Assembly: GCF_017873555.1 (NCBI RefSeq)
Contig: NZ_JAGGKE010000005.1
Location: forward strand, 124,001 to 188,000
Direction of reading: 5' to 3'
Length of the DNA stretch: 64,000 bases
Origin: Halorubrum trapanicum
Lineage (GTDB): Archaea > Halobacteriota > Halobacteria > Halobacteriales > Haloferacaceae
The position numbers and the translations under genes are program-made. Below, piece by piece: positions 33,519-41,915 of the stretch (positions are counted from its first letter, which is position 1; each line of letters begins with the position of its first letter). A model generated the notes under the pieces. It saw nothing but the letters and a program-made list of their open reading frames with translations. It was not told where the DNA came from and did not search any database.

Positions 33519-34514
33519 TTACCCGTCAAGTCGCGTCAGCCGGACGTCGAGACAGACGTTGTACTCGTGGGGGGCGTACGACCGGACGACGCGCTCGGTC
33601 TCGACCTCGACCGCGTAGGCGTCGCCCGCGGCGGTCTCGATCGCGCGGCGACCCGGCCCGAACGGGTCGTCCTCGTGTTGGATGTCGTAGTAGTGGACCA
33701 CGCAGTCGTCGCCGGCGAGCGCGACCGCGGTCTCTACGAACTCGTCGGCGGAGTGCGGGAGGTTCATCACGAGACGGTCGGCGGTCCCGGCGTGCGAGTC
33801 CGCGAGGCCGCGCACGTCGCCAGCGATCGCCGTCACGCGGTCCGCGACGCCGTTTCGCGCGGCGTTCTCGCGGAGGTACTCCACGGCGCGCTCGTTGAGG
33901 TCGCAGGCGACCACGTCGGCGCCGCGGGCCGCCATCGGCACCGCGTACGGGCCCACGCCGGCGAACATGTCGATGGCCGACTCCCCGGATTCGACCTGCT
34001 CGACCACGCGGTGGCGCTCGGTCGCGAGCCGCGGCGAGAAGTACACCTCGGCGACGTCCAACAGGAACTCGTGGCCGTACTCGCGGTGGACCGTCTCGGT
34101 GCCGTTCCCGGCCAACACGTCCCACTGACGGACCCGAAGCTCCCCCTCGATCGGCGACGCGCGGTTGAGGACGGTCTCGCAGGGGAGGTCGGAGGCCAGT
34201 ACGGCGTCGGCTATCTCGCGGGCGCGCTCGTCGTCGTCCTCGTCGACGATGACGATGTCGCCCAGCCGCTCCAAGGAAGGCTCGTAGCCGAGGATCTCGG
34301 CGGGCGTCGTGGGGCGCTCTCGCGCCGCCGCGTCGCGCTCGACGATCCGGTCCGCGAGGTCGGCCGGGACTCGGCCGCGGCCCGCGACGGGGATGTAGAT
34401 GGTGTCGCCGTCGACGGCGATCTGGTGGTCGCCGTCGAGTGCGTCCGCGTCGGCGAGCCGGCTCCGAACGGTCTCGCCGTCCTCGCGGGCGACGGCGACG
34501 CAGGGAACGCTCAT
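33519..34514 (-). CDS. trm5: tRNA (guanine-37-N1)-methyltransferase, Trm5 type
   Basis: A 331-aa class I SAM-dependent enzyme making m1G37 (and wyosine precursors) in tRNAs. N-terminal D1-like domain, then REYGHEFLLDVAEVYFSPRLATER, SAM motif AIDMFAGVGPYAVPMAARGADVVACDLN and motif NLPHSADEFVE (N-L-P-x-x-A/S, the Trm5 catalytic motif). Start MSVPCVAV at 34514. Length matches archaeal Trm5. Confidence 0.93.
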   Translation of the reverse strand: MSVPCVAVAREDGETVRSRLADADALDGDHQIAVDGDTIYIPVAGRGRVPADLADRIVERDAAARERPTTPAEILGYEPSLERLGDIVIVDEDDDERAREIADAVLASDLPCETVLNRASPIEGELRVRQWDVLAGNGTETVHREYGHEFLLDVAEVYFSPRLATERHRVVEQVESGESAIDMFAGVGPYAVPMAARGADVVACDLNERAVEYLRENAARNGVADRVTAIAGDVRGLADSHAGTADRLVMNLPHSADEFVETAVALAGDDCVVHYYDIQHEDDPFGPGRRAIETAAGDAYAVEVETERVVRSYAPHEYNVCLDVRLTRLDG

Positions 34515-34581
34515 CGTCGGGGGAAAGCGGGCGAGCGAATAAACGGTGACGCTTCGCGGGTGGCGGGCAGCGGCAGACCCG

Positions 34582-35862
34582 TCACTCCTCGGCGGTCGCG
34601 GTCGCGACCGCGTCGAGCAGTTCCGCGTCGCCGACGCCGGCGGAAACGGTGACGAGGCGGTCCGCGGCCGCGGCCACCTCGCCGTTCGGGCCGACCGCGT
34701 CGCCGGAGCCCTCGAAGCCGACCGCGAGCGTCGCGTCCGCGGCGGCGGCGAGGTCGCACGCAGCCCCGACCGTCTCCGCGGACGGTCCCTCGAAGGCCGG
34801 CGCCGTCACCGCGGTCGCGCCAGCGTCCGCGGCGGCGCCGGCGGCCGCGTCGCCGGCCGGGACCACGCCGACCGACGGCTCGTGACCCGCGGCGGCCAGC
34901 CGGGCGACGACGCGCGCGGCCGGACGACCCGTGCCGATCACGTGAACGCGCCGCCCCTCGACGTCGCTGTGCGGGAACGCCGTGACCGCGGGCGTCCCGG
35001 TCGCCGGGTTGCGGCCGACGAACGCCTCCGCGTCGAAGGCGGCGCCGACGGCGTCGGCGGAGAGCACCGACTCCGGCGGACCGGCGGCCCGGACGCCGCC
35101 GTTCGCGAGGACGACGACCTCGTCGCAGTACCGGGCGGCCGCGTCCAGGTCGTGGATGGCGGCGATCGCCCCCCGGTCGCCGTCGTCGACGAACTCGCGG
35201 ACCAGTTCGAGCGTCTCGACCGCGTGGTTCACGTCGAGGCTGGCGGTCGGCTCGTCCAACAGGAGGAGAGGGGCCGCCTGCGCCAGCGCTCGCGCGAGCA
35301 GCACGCGCTGGCGCTCCCCGCCGGAGACCTCGGTGATCGACCGGTCGGCGAAGCGGTCGACGTCCGCGGCAGCCATCGCGGCGTCGACCGCGGCGTCGTC
35401 CTCGACGCCGTGACCGTCGAACCTGCCGAGGTGCGGCGTCCGTCCCATCTCGACGACGTGGCGCACGCGGAAGTCGAACGCGAGGTTCGTCGCCTGCGGG
35501 ACGCTCGCGACGCGGCGCCCGACCTCCTTGGCCGACAGCGACGCGGCAGGGTCGCCGCCGATTTCGACGGTCCCCGCGTCCGGCTCGACCGCGCCGGTCA
35601 CCGCGCGCAACACCGTGGTCTTGCCGGCGCCGTTCGGCCCGACGAGACCGACGAGCGACCCCGGCTCGACCCGGAGGTCGACGCCGGAGACGACGTCGAG
35701 GTCGCCGAACGAGACGGCCACGTCCGAGGCCGACAGGAGCGGCGTGTCGCCGAACGACCGCGCCGTGTCTGGGAGCGAGGCCGGGTCGTCGCGCGCGGCC
35801 GCCGACTCCGCCGCGTCAGCCGCGTCCGACGCCGCGGCGTCCGCGGGGCGGTCCGCGCTCAC
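34582..35862 (-). CDS. btuD: Cobamide/heme ABC transporter ATPase with C-terminal extension
   Basis: A 426-aa ATPase partner of the BtuC-type permease. Walker A GPNGAGKTTVL, signature VSGGERQRVLLARAL, Walker B LLLLDEPTASLD, switch AAIHDLDAA. Residues beyond about 265 form an additional Ala-rich Rossmann-like domain (VHVIGTGRPAARVVARLAAAGHEPSVGVVPAG) absent from bacterial BtuD. GTG start at 35862 overlaps the btuC stop (GTGA). Substrate could be cobamide, heme or a siderophore. Confidence 0.9.
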   Translation of the reverse strand: MSADRPADAAASDAADAAESAAARDDPASLPDTARSFGDTPLLSASDVAVSFGDLDVVSGVDLRVEPGSLVGLVGPNGAGKTTVLRAVTGAVEPDAGTVEIGGDPAASLSAKEVGRRVASVPQATNLAFDFRVRHVVEMGRTPHLGRFDGHGVEDDAAVDAAMAAADVDRFADRSITEVSGGERQRVLLARALAQAAPLLLLDEPTASLDVNHAVETLELVREFVDDGDRGAIAAIHDLDAAARYCDEVVVLANGGVRAAGPPESVLSADAVGAAFDAEAFVGRNPATGTPAVTAFPHSDVEGRRVHVIGTGRPAARVVARLAAAGHEPSVGVVPAGDAAAGAAADAGATAVTAPAFEGPSAETVGAACDLAAAADATLAVGFEGSGDAVGPNGEVAAAADRLVTVSAGVGDAELLDAVATATAEE

Positions 35863-37025
35863 AGCTCCGACACCTCCCGGGTCACGAGCAGGTAGACGAA
35901 GAACGGCGCGCCGACCGCGGCGGTGATGATACCGACCGGGTACTCCGCGGCCGCCGAGCGCGCGAGCGTGTCGGCCGCGACGAGGAACGTGCCGCCCGCG
36001 AGCGCCGCGGTCGGGAGCAGCACACGGTGGTCGGGACCGACGACGAGCCGGAGCATGTGCGGGACGATGAGACCCACGAACCCGATCACGCCGGCGAACG
36101 CGACGCCGGCGGCCGTGATAAGCGCCGAGGCCGCGAGCAGCACGCGCTTCGTGCGCTCCACCGCGATGCCCAGCCCGCGGGCCTCCTCCTCGCCGAGCAG
36201 GAGGACGTTGAGGTCGCGGGCGTACGCGAGCAACACGACGAAAAGCGGCGGCACGACGAGCGCGGTGACGGCGACCTCGCTCCACGCGGCGCCCGACAGG
36301 TGACCCATCAGCCACGCGACGATCTGGCGGAGCGACTCGCCGGCCTGTAGCTGGAGGTACGAGACGACCGCGCCGAGGAACGTCTGGACCGCGACGCCCG
36401 CCAGGAGGAGGGTGGCGACGGGCGTCCGACCGCCCCGGGTCGCGATGGCGTACACGCCGAAAGCGGCGACGAGCGCCCCGACGAACGCGAAGAGGCTGGT
36501 CCCCGCGCCGCGCGAGAGCGCGAGGTCGACGGACCCGACGAGCGGGAGCGCGACCGTCGCCGAGAGCGCGGCGGGGAAGACGATGAACGCGACCGCGCCG
36601 ACCGCCGCCCCGGAGGAGACGCCGATGATCGAGGGGTCGGCCATCGGGTTGCGGAAGAACCCCTGCATCACCGTTCCTGCGGCCGCGAGCGCGAAGCCGA
36701 CGAGCGCGGCCAACAGGATCCGCGGGAGCCGCACGCCCACGACGATCTGCTGGTGAACGGAGTCGACGGGGAACGCGAACGGCGACGCGAACGCGAGGTC
36801 GATCCCCGGGAGCGTGAGCGGCCCGACGCCGGGCACCGGAAGCGGGCCGACGCCGCTCGCGCTCGTCTCGATCCCCGCCGGCACCGAGAGCGCGTTCAGC
36901 ACCGATTTGACGACGGTATCCGGCGGTATTCTGACGGGACCGATCGCCGCGCTAACGACGACGACGGCGGCCAGCAGCGCGGCTATCGCCCCCGACCAGA
37001 GCGACGATCGGACCCAGGGTCGCAT
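35859..37025 (-). CDS. btuC: Cobamide/heme ABC transporter permease, BtuC/FecCD family
   Basis: A 388-aa permease with about ten helices. Family motifs: VGVRLPRILLAALVGFALAAAG, MQGFFRNPMADPSIIGVSSGAAVGA, WLMGHLSGAAW, GFVGLIVPHMLRLVVGPDHR and LARSAAAEYPVGIITAAVGAPFF. Start at 37025 (MRPWVRSS); the longer upstream frame is read-through. First gene of btuC-btuD, divergent from btuF with a shared promoter region. Confidence 0.93.
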   Translation of the reverse strand: MRPWVRSSLWSGAIAALLAAVVVVSAAIGPVRIPPDTVVKSVLNALSVPAGIETSASGVGPLPVPGVGPLTLPGIDLAFASPFAFPVDSVHQQIVVGVRLPRILLAALVGFALAAAGTVMQGFFRNPMADPSIIGVSSGAAVGAVAFIVFPAALSATVALPLVGSVDLALSRGAGTSLFAFVGALVAAFGVYAIATRGGRTPVATLLLAGVAVQTFLGAVVSYLQLQAGESLRQIVAWLMGHLSGAAWSEVAVTALVVPPLFVVLLAYARDLNVLLLGEEEARGLGIAVERTKRVLLAASALITAAGVAFAGVIGFVGLIVPHMLRLVVGPDHRVLLPTAALAGGTFLVAADTLARSAAAEYPVGIITAAVGAPFFVYLLVTREVSEL

Positions 37026-37052
37026 ACGTTCTCCAACACAACTTGTAGTAGG

Positions 37053-37063
37053 TAAATACTTAT
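37053..37063. promoter_or_regulatory. Bidirectional TATA element between btuC and btuF
   Basis: TAAATACTTAT is roughly self-complementary and centred 30 nt from the btuF ATG (37088) and 33 nt from the btuC ATG (37025), so one A/T box could direct leaderless transcripts both ways within a 62-bp gap. Confidence 0.55.
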
Positions 37064-37087
37064 TGGACGAGGCCGGTCGTCGATGCG

Positions 37088-38320
37088 ATGCGAAACAGCT
37101 TCGCGATCGCGATGGCCGTGCTGGTGACGACCGCCCTGCTGGGCGGCGTGGCCGGGACCGCCGCGGGCGCACAGCCGACGATGTCGACCGACGGACCGAC
37201 CGCGGGCGCGGGGCCGGCGGTCGGTGCCGCGGGCGCGACGGGGACCGGGCCGGCGCAGACCGACGACGCCTGCGGGTTCCCGGTCGAGCTGACCGACGCG
37301 ACCGGGGAGACGGTGACGCTGGAGGAGCGTCCCGACCGGATCACGACGCTCAACCCCTCGGCCGCGCAGACGCTGTGGGAGCTGGGCGAGCGGGACCGGG
37401 TCGTCGGCGTGAGCCAGTTCGCGTTCTACCTCGACGGCGCCGAGGAGCGCGCCAACGTCTCCGCCGAGTTCGGCGCGAGCGTCGAGCGCGTCGTCGACAC
37501 CGACCCCGACCTGGTGTTGGCGCCGAACTCCTCGGCGGCCGACGTCGGGCCGCTCCGCGAGCAGGGGCTGACCGTCTACCACTTCCCGGCGGCGACGTCC
37601 GTCGACGACATCGCCGAGAAGACGGAGACGATCGGCCGGCTCGTCGGCGCGTGCGACGCCGCCAACGAGACCAACGCGGAGATGTACGACGCGGTCGACG
37701 CCGCCGAGGAGCGGACGGCCGACGTCGACCGCCCCGCCGCGCTCTACCCGCTCGGCGGCGGCTACGTCGCCGCGAACAACACGTTCATCGACGCGATCAT
37801 GAACGCGGGCGGGACGGACAACGCCGCCGCCGAGTACGAGGCGTACCCGCAGCTCTCCGACGAGGTCATCCTCGAAACGAATCCCGAGGTGATCCTCGTC
37901 ACCGACTCCGAGGCCGCCATCCTCGACTCGGAACCGTACGCCAGCACGACCGCGGGGACCGAGGGCAACTACATCGTGATGAACGAGAACTACCTCAACC
38001 AGCCGGCGCCGCGCAGCGTGATCGAGTCGACGGCGACGCTCTCGAACGCGGTGGTAGCGCTTCAAGACGATGGCGCTGAGTCGACCGACGGGGCCGACGA
38101 CGGGTCGGCCGACGACAGTTCGTCAGACGGCGACTCCTCGGGCGACGACAGCGGGACCGACGGCGAAGACGGCAACTCGACGGATCTCACGTCCGCGGAC
38201 GGGAACGAAAGCGACGAGAACGAAAGCGCCGGCGACACGGGCGCTGAATCGCCCGGATTCGGCGTCGTCGCTGCCGCCCTCGCACTGTTCGCGACCGGCC
38301 TGCTCGCGCGGCGCGACTGA
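37088..38320 (+). CDS. btuF: Cobamide/heme ABC substrate-binding protein with PGF-CTERM anchor
   Basis: A 410-aa protein: signal peptide, then a periplasmic-binding domain of the BtuF/FepB class (VELTDATGETVTLEERPDRI; VDTDPDLVLAPNSSAADV; QLSDEVILETNPEVILVTD). After residue about 330 comes a Ser/Asp/Thr linker and a C-terminal tripartite signal: SPGFGVVAAALALFATGLL then ARRD. This is a PGF-CTERM sorting motif, so archaeosortase-dependent lipid anchoring is expected, instead of the lipobox used by the other binding proteins here. Confidence 0.9.
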   Translation: MRNSFAIAMAVLVTTALLGGVAGTAAGAQPTMSTDGPTAGAGPAVGAAGATGTGPAQTDDACGFPVELTDATGETVTLEERPDRITTLNPSAAQTLWELGERDRVVGVSQFAFYLDGAEERANVSAEFGASVERVVDTDPDLVLAPNSSAADVGPLREQGLTVYHFPAATSVDDIAEKTETIGRLVGACDAANETNAEMYDAVDAAEERTADVDRPAALYPLGGGYVAANNTFIDAIMNAGGTDNAAAEYEAYPQLSDEVILETNPEVILVTDSEAAILDSEPYASTTAGTEGNYIVMNENYLNQPAPRSVIESTATLSNAVVALQDDGAESTDGADDGSADDSSSDGDSSGDDSGTDGEDGNSTDLTSADGNESDENESAGDTGAESPGFGVVAAALALFATGLLARRD

Positions 38321-38350
38321 CTTGAACCGGTTTCCGACCGACGCTTCCTT

Positions 38351-39598
38351 TTAAATTCCCTGGCCCATCAGGTGGCTGCGGAGGATGTCCGGCGTCTTCA
38401 GCCCGGCGTCGCCGTTGAGCAGCACGACGGTCTCGTCGCCGTCGAAGAAGCCCGCCTCGGCGAGCGCCCACGCCCCGGCGGGAGCCGCCCCGCCCGCCGC
38501 GCCCATCTCGACGACCTCGTTCTGCGCCACGGCGACCGCGCTCGCGAGGACCTCGTCGTCGTCGACGCCGACCGCGGTCCCGCCGCTCTCCGTGACCGCC
38601 TCGACGGCCGCGGCGCCGCCCGCGGGGTTCGGGATCTCCAGTTCGCCGCAGATGGTGTCCGGCGTCGACCACGGCTCCGGCTCGTCGAGGCCACGCTCGA
38701 CGGCGGCCGCGATCGGGGCGCAGCCCGAGGCCTGGGCGGCGACGACCTTCGGGACCCCGTCGATCGCGCCGATCCGGTCGAGCTCGTCGAACCCCTTGTG
38801 GACGCCCGCGACGACCTCGCCGGAGCCGGTCGGGACGACGACGACGTCCGGGGCGTCGCCGAGGTCGGCGACGAGTTCGAACGCAATGGTCTTCGCTCCC
38901 TCGTGGCGGTACGGCGTGACGAACTCGCCGAGGTCGGTGTAGTCGGTCTCCAGCTGCTCGTCGACCGCGGCGGCGGCGTCCGGGAAGCGCCCGCCGACCA
39001 CGCGCATCTCGCCGCCGTGGACGTTCGTCATCGACTTGTTCGAGAACGCACAGCGGGAGGGGACGAACGCGTACGAGCGCAGGTCAGCCCGGCCCGCGTA
39101 CGCCGCCATCGACTGGCCGGCGTTACCGGGGCTCGCGCAGACGAGCGGCTCCACGTCGGCCCCCTCCGCCGCCCGGTCCGCCACCGCGGTCACGGCGAGC
39201 GAGAGGCCGCGGTCGAGGACGGTGCCGGTCGGGTTCCGCCCCTCGTCTTTGACGTACACGGCGTCGACGTCGAGCTCGTCGGCGAGCCGCTCGGTGGCGA
39301 CGAGCGGCGTGGCGCCCTCGCCCGCGGTGAGCGCGTCCTCCGCCGGGAAGGGGAGGAGCGCGTCGAAGCGCCAGTGGCCGCGGGCGGTGGCGGGCGCGGT
39401 CCGGGCGTCGCCGCTCGCGCCGCGGGCCGCGGGGTCGAACAGGTCGTCCGGGTCGACCGCGTCGTAGTCGTAGACGGGGTCGAGGCCGCGCGCCCGCTCG
39501 TCGTCGTCGATCTCCGCCGCGTCGGCGGTCTCGTGAACGCGTCCCGACGCCCGACTCTTCAGCCCGCGAAACGCCGGCGTGGTCTCGGTCGTCTCCAT
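38351..39598 (-). CDS. Threonine-synthase-like PLP-fold protein lacking Schiff-base Lys
   Basis: A 415-aa fold-type II PLP enzyme homologue closest to threonine synthase: EGATPLVATERLADELDVDAVYVKDEGRNPTG, then SPGNAGQSMAAYAG (substrate loop) and PTGSGEVVAGVHKG (PLP-phosphate loop). The family motif NPTGSFKDR, whose Lys forms the internal aldimine, reads NPTGTVLDR here; the codon is CTC (Leu). Either catalysis differs or the protein is non-catalytic. The reading frame is otherwise intact and full length, so this is not a decayed pseudogene. Confidence 0.85.
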   Translation of the reverse strand: METTETTPAFRGLKSRASGRVHETADAAEIDDDERARGLDPVYDYDAVDPDDLFDPAARGASGDARTAPATARGHWRFDALLPFPAEDALTAGEGATPLVATERLADELDVDAVYVKDEGRNPTGTVLDRGLSLAVTAVADRAAEGADVEPLVCASPGNAGQSMAAYAGRADLRSYAFVPSRCAFSNKSMTNVHGGEMRVVGGRFPDAAAAVDEQLETDYTDLGEFVTPYRHEGAKTIAFELVADLGDAPDVVVVPTGSGEVVAGVHKGFDELDRIGAIDGVPKVVAAQASGCAPIAAAVERGLDEPEPWSTPDTICGELEIPNPAGGAAAVEAVTESGGTAVGVDDDEVLASAVAVAQNEVVEMGAAGGAAPAGAWALAEAGFFDGDETVVLLNGDAGLKTPDILRSHLMGQGI

Positions 39599-39646
39599 AC
39601 CGACCCGTGCGGCGGCGGCGACTAATCGCTTCTCACTCCGGCCCGC

Positions 39647-40099
39647 CTACTCGGGGGTGAACCGGACCGCCGCCGTCCGGTCCGCCCGCTCGCGGCGGTC
39701 GCGGACCTCCTCGACCAGCGCCGCCACGCGCTCCGGCTCCGTTTCGAGCGCCTCGGCGGTCGTCTCCCGGTCCATGTCGAACCAGCCGAACAGCACGACG
39801 ATCCGCGCCTCTCGCGGGGGGAACAGCGACTCGGCGACGAGGTCGGCCGCGAGCGCGCCCACGTCCACCTGCTCGAAGCCGTTTCCGAACCGCCGGTAGA
39901 GGTCGCGGTCGAGCTCGCCGAGCGGCATCCGGCCGCGGTCCTCGTCGGCGGGGACGTCGACCCGATCCAGGAAGCCGGAGGGAAACGTTCCGAACTTCGG
40001 ATTCTCAGCGTCGTCGACGTAGCCGAAGGTCCGCTCCGGACGGTCGATCGGCGTCGCGACCGCGCCGTAGTGAAGCCAGCGGTCGTCGGACCGGGTCAT
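39647..40099 (-). CDS. Hypothetical protein with sigma-region-4-like C-terminus
   Basis: A 150-aa acidic protein: MTRSDDRWLHYGAVATPID start at 40099. C-terminal LFPPREARIVVLFGWFDMDRETTAEALETEPERVAALVEEV resembles the helix-turn-helix of sigma-70 region 4 or a TetR-like bihelix, but weakly. The N-terminal part has no recognised domain. It is immediately upstream of the threonine-synthase-like gene on the same strand (48-nt gap), so possibly co-transcribed. Confidence 0.65.
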   Translation of the reverse strand: MTRSDDRWLHYGAVATPIDRPERTFGYVDDAENPKFGTFPSGFLDRVDVPADEDRGRMPLGELDRDLYRRFGNGFEQVDVGALAADLVAESLFPPREARIVVLFGWFDMDRETTAEALETEPERVAALVEEVRDRRERADRTAAVRFTPE

Positions 40100-40468
40100 G
40101 GACCCCTCCCGGCCGACGCGGTCGTCTGTCGTACTGCGATTCTTCTTCCGCGAGACTCTCGGTCCGCCGCCGAGCGCGTCACGGAGACGGAGCGTTTCCT
40201 CCGGAACGCCGACTCGGGGCACATACCCTCCGATTCCTGTGGGGGAATTTCAAACCGATCCCCCCGGTTATCGCGCGTGATTCCGCCGTCGGGAGATCGA
40301 TGCTAAATAACCATCAGTAGTTGGACATATTCTTTTCAACCATCGCGTAGGTCCTCGGCCGGTGATTCGCCGCGCGGTAAACGGTCAGATCGAGGGCACA
40401 GCTTCGGAGACTTGATCGGTGCCGCCACGTCGGGACGCCCGTCGTGATCGTGTCGTCCTCGCTCGTAG
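40100..40468. other. Intergenic region without recognisable gene
   Basis: About 370 bases. Contains an A/T patch (40300-40335, CTAAATAACC and ATATTCTTTTC). ORFs on either strand are short, rich in Arg/Thr and without domain features. Probably 3' flank of the siderophore-binding gene and promoter of the 150-aa gene. Confidence 0.4.
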
Positions 40469-41692
40469 TTAGAAGTCCCCGTTGATGATATCCGCCACCC
40501 GCTGGCGGTCGAAGAGCCGTTCGCTCTCGGGAATTTCGGGGTACGGTCCGTCGGTGTAGGGTGGCCACTCGCCGAAGACGTCGGGGTACAACTGCTTGGC
40601 GGCCATCTCTGTCTGGAAGAGGTTCATTATCGGTCCCTGATAGCGCCCGCCTTGGGTGTAAATGCGCTCGTTTTGAACGGCCGACAGCGATTGAGTCGCC
40701 TGATTGCTCGCGAGGCGCTCTCTGGTTCGTTCGACGTGTCTGGACTCGGACATCCCCGCCAGACAGAGGATCACGTCCGGATCGGCCTCAATGAGCGCTT
40801 CGAAATCGACGGTCGACTCCGTCGGGATGTCGGCAAACACGTCTTCCGCCCCGAGCGGTCGAGTATGAGCCGTCAGGAAGCCGGGACCGTTCAACGCGTA
40901 GACGTACAGACTGTCCTTCCCGCCGATGAGAATAACCATCGCTACCGTCGGTCGCTCGTCCTCGGGCGGGAGGTTCGTCTCGATGGTGGAGAGCATCTCG
41001 GTGTGGACCTCGGCGAGCGCCTCGTAGCGGTCCTCGGCCTGGAACACCGCCGCGACGTTCTCGAATATCTCCCAGAGGGTGTAGTACTCGTAGTCCGCGG
41101 CCCACTCACTGGCCGGTTCTTTGTTGGCGTTGCTGAGCGTGTTACCGAACCACGGGGAGACGTTCTCGGCGACCTCCTCGATGTCGTCGCGCGTCCAGTT
41201 CTGCATGTTCGTCATGTAGGCCGGATCGGCGAGGTGGAGGTCGCTGTCCAGTTCGTAGAGTCGCTCCTTGCCCGGGTTCCACGTTCCCGGGAGGTCGGCC
41301 CAGTCGACCGAAACGCCGGGAATCCGTTCGAGAAACTTGTTCCATATCGTGTCGTTGTATCCCTTGTTGTACATCATCGAGGCGACTGCCTCCCCGTGAC
41401 CGGCCGCGGTCACCATGTCGGCGTGGTGTGGAAGCACCGTGAAGACGGTCTCAGGCGGCTGCTCGAAGCTGACCTCTCCCACGGGTGCCATCGACACCGT
41501 GTAGCTGTCCTCTTCCGGCACGGGCGTCTCCGATCCGGTCGACTCGTTGCCTGCGCTCGCGTCGGTCGGTGACGAGCCGGGATCGGACTGCCCGGTACAC
41601 CCGGCGAACAGTCCGCCACCGATGGCTGCTCCGCCGTACTTCACGTAGTCACGTCGGGTCGGTGCTTCGCGGTCGCTCTGATCGTCTGCCAT
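40469..41692 (-). CDS. Iron-siderophore ABC substrate-binding lipoprotein
   Basis: A 407-aa protein. Tat signal TRRDYVKYGG and lipobox FAGC near residue 32. Binding domain of the FepB/FhuD type: VFTVLPHHADMVTAAGHG, LHLADPAYMTNMQNW, VDFEALIEADPDVILCLAGMSE. No permease or ATPase adjacent. A DtxR-type iron box overlaps its promoter (41697-41712), supporting iron regulation. Lower GC than the neighbours. Confidence 0.88.
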   Translation of the reverse strand: MADDQSDREAPTRRDYVKYGGAAIGGGLFAGCTGQSDPGSSPTDASAGNESTGSETPVPEEDSYTVSMAPVGEVSFEQPPETVFTVLPHHADMVTAAGHGEAVASMMYNKGYNDTIWNKFLERIPGVSVDWADLPGTWNPGKERLYELDSDLHLADPAYMTNMQNWTRDDIEEVAENVSPWFGNTLSNANKEPASEWAADYEYYTLWEIFENVAAVFQAEDRYEALAEVHTEMLSTIETNLPPEDERPTVAMVILIGGKDSLYVYALNGPGFLTAHTRPLGAEDVFADIPTESTVDFEALIEADPDVILCLAGMSESRHVERTRERLASNQATQSLSAVQNERIYTQGGRYQGPIMNLFQTEMAAKQLYPDVFGEWPPYTDGPYPEIPESERLFDRQRVADIINGDF

Positions 41693-41696
41693 ACGA

Positions 41697-41748
41697 TTTA
41701 GGCTGCCCTAAATATACAAAACAGTTCCGGGTTTTAGGCCAGCCAAAA
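41697..41748 (-). promoter_or_regulatory. DtxR/IdeR-type iron boxes and TATA of the siderophore-binding gene
   Basis: TTTAGG-CTGC-CCTAAA (41697-41712) is a perfect palindrome resembling the DtxR/IdeR consensus, lying between the TATA (minus strand TTTTGTATATTT, about 41710-41721) and the ATG at 41692. A second, imperfect site TTTTAGGCCAGCCAAAA is at 41732-41748, upstream of the TATA. The placement predicts repression by an iron-dependent DtxR homologue. Confidence 0.75.
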
Positions 41749-41915
41749 CATCTGGAAGTTGCTCGTCCTCCGGGACCGCGGGAAGCGTCATCTGTGAGTT
41801 CCGTATCGTCTAACGAGTTTATTGTGACTCACCGCATCGGTTTCGGTCGCGTCGGTCGGCCGCCCGCGAGCGGGTCCCGCCGCCGCTTATAAACCACCGG
41901 CCCGTTAGACCGAGT

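Noticed and set aside
38351-39598. Threonine-synthase-like gene as pseudogene
   Set aside because: Full length with no frameshift, and the PLP-phosphate and substrate loops are intact; only the Lys position differs.
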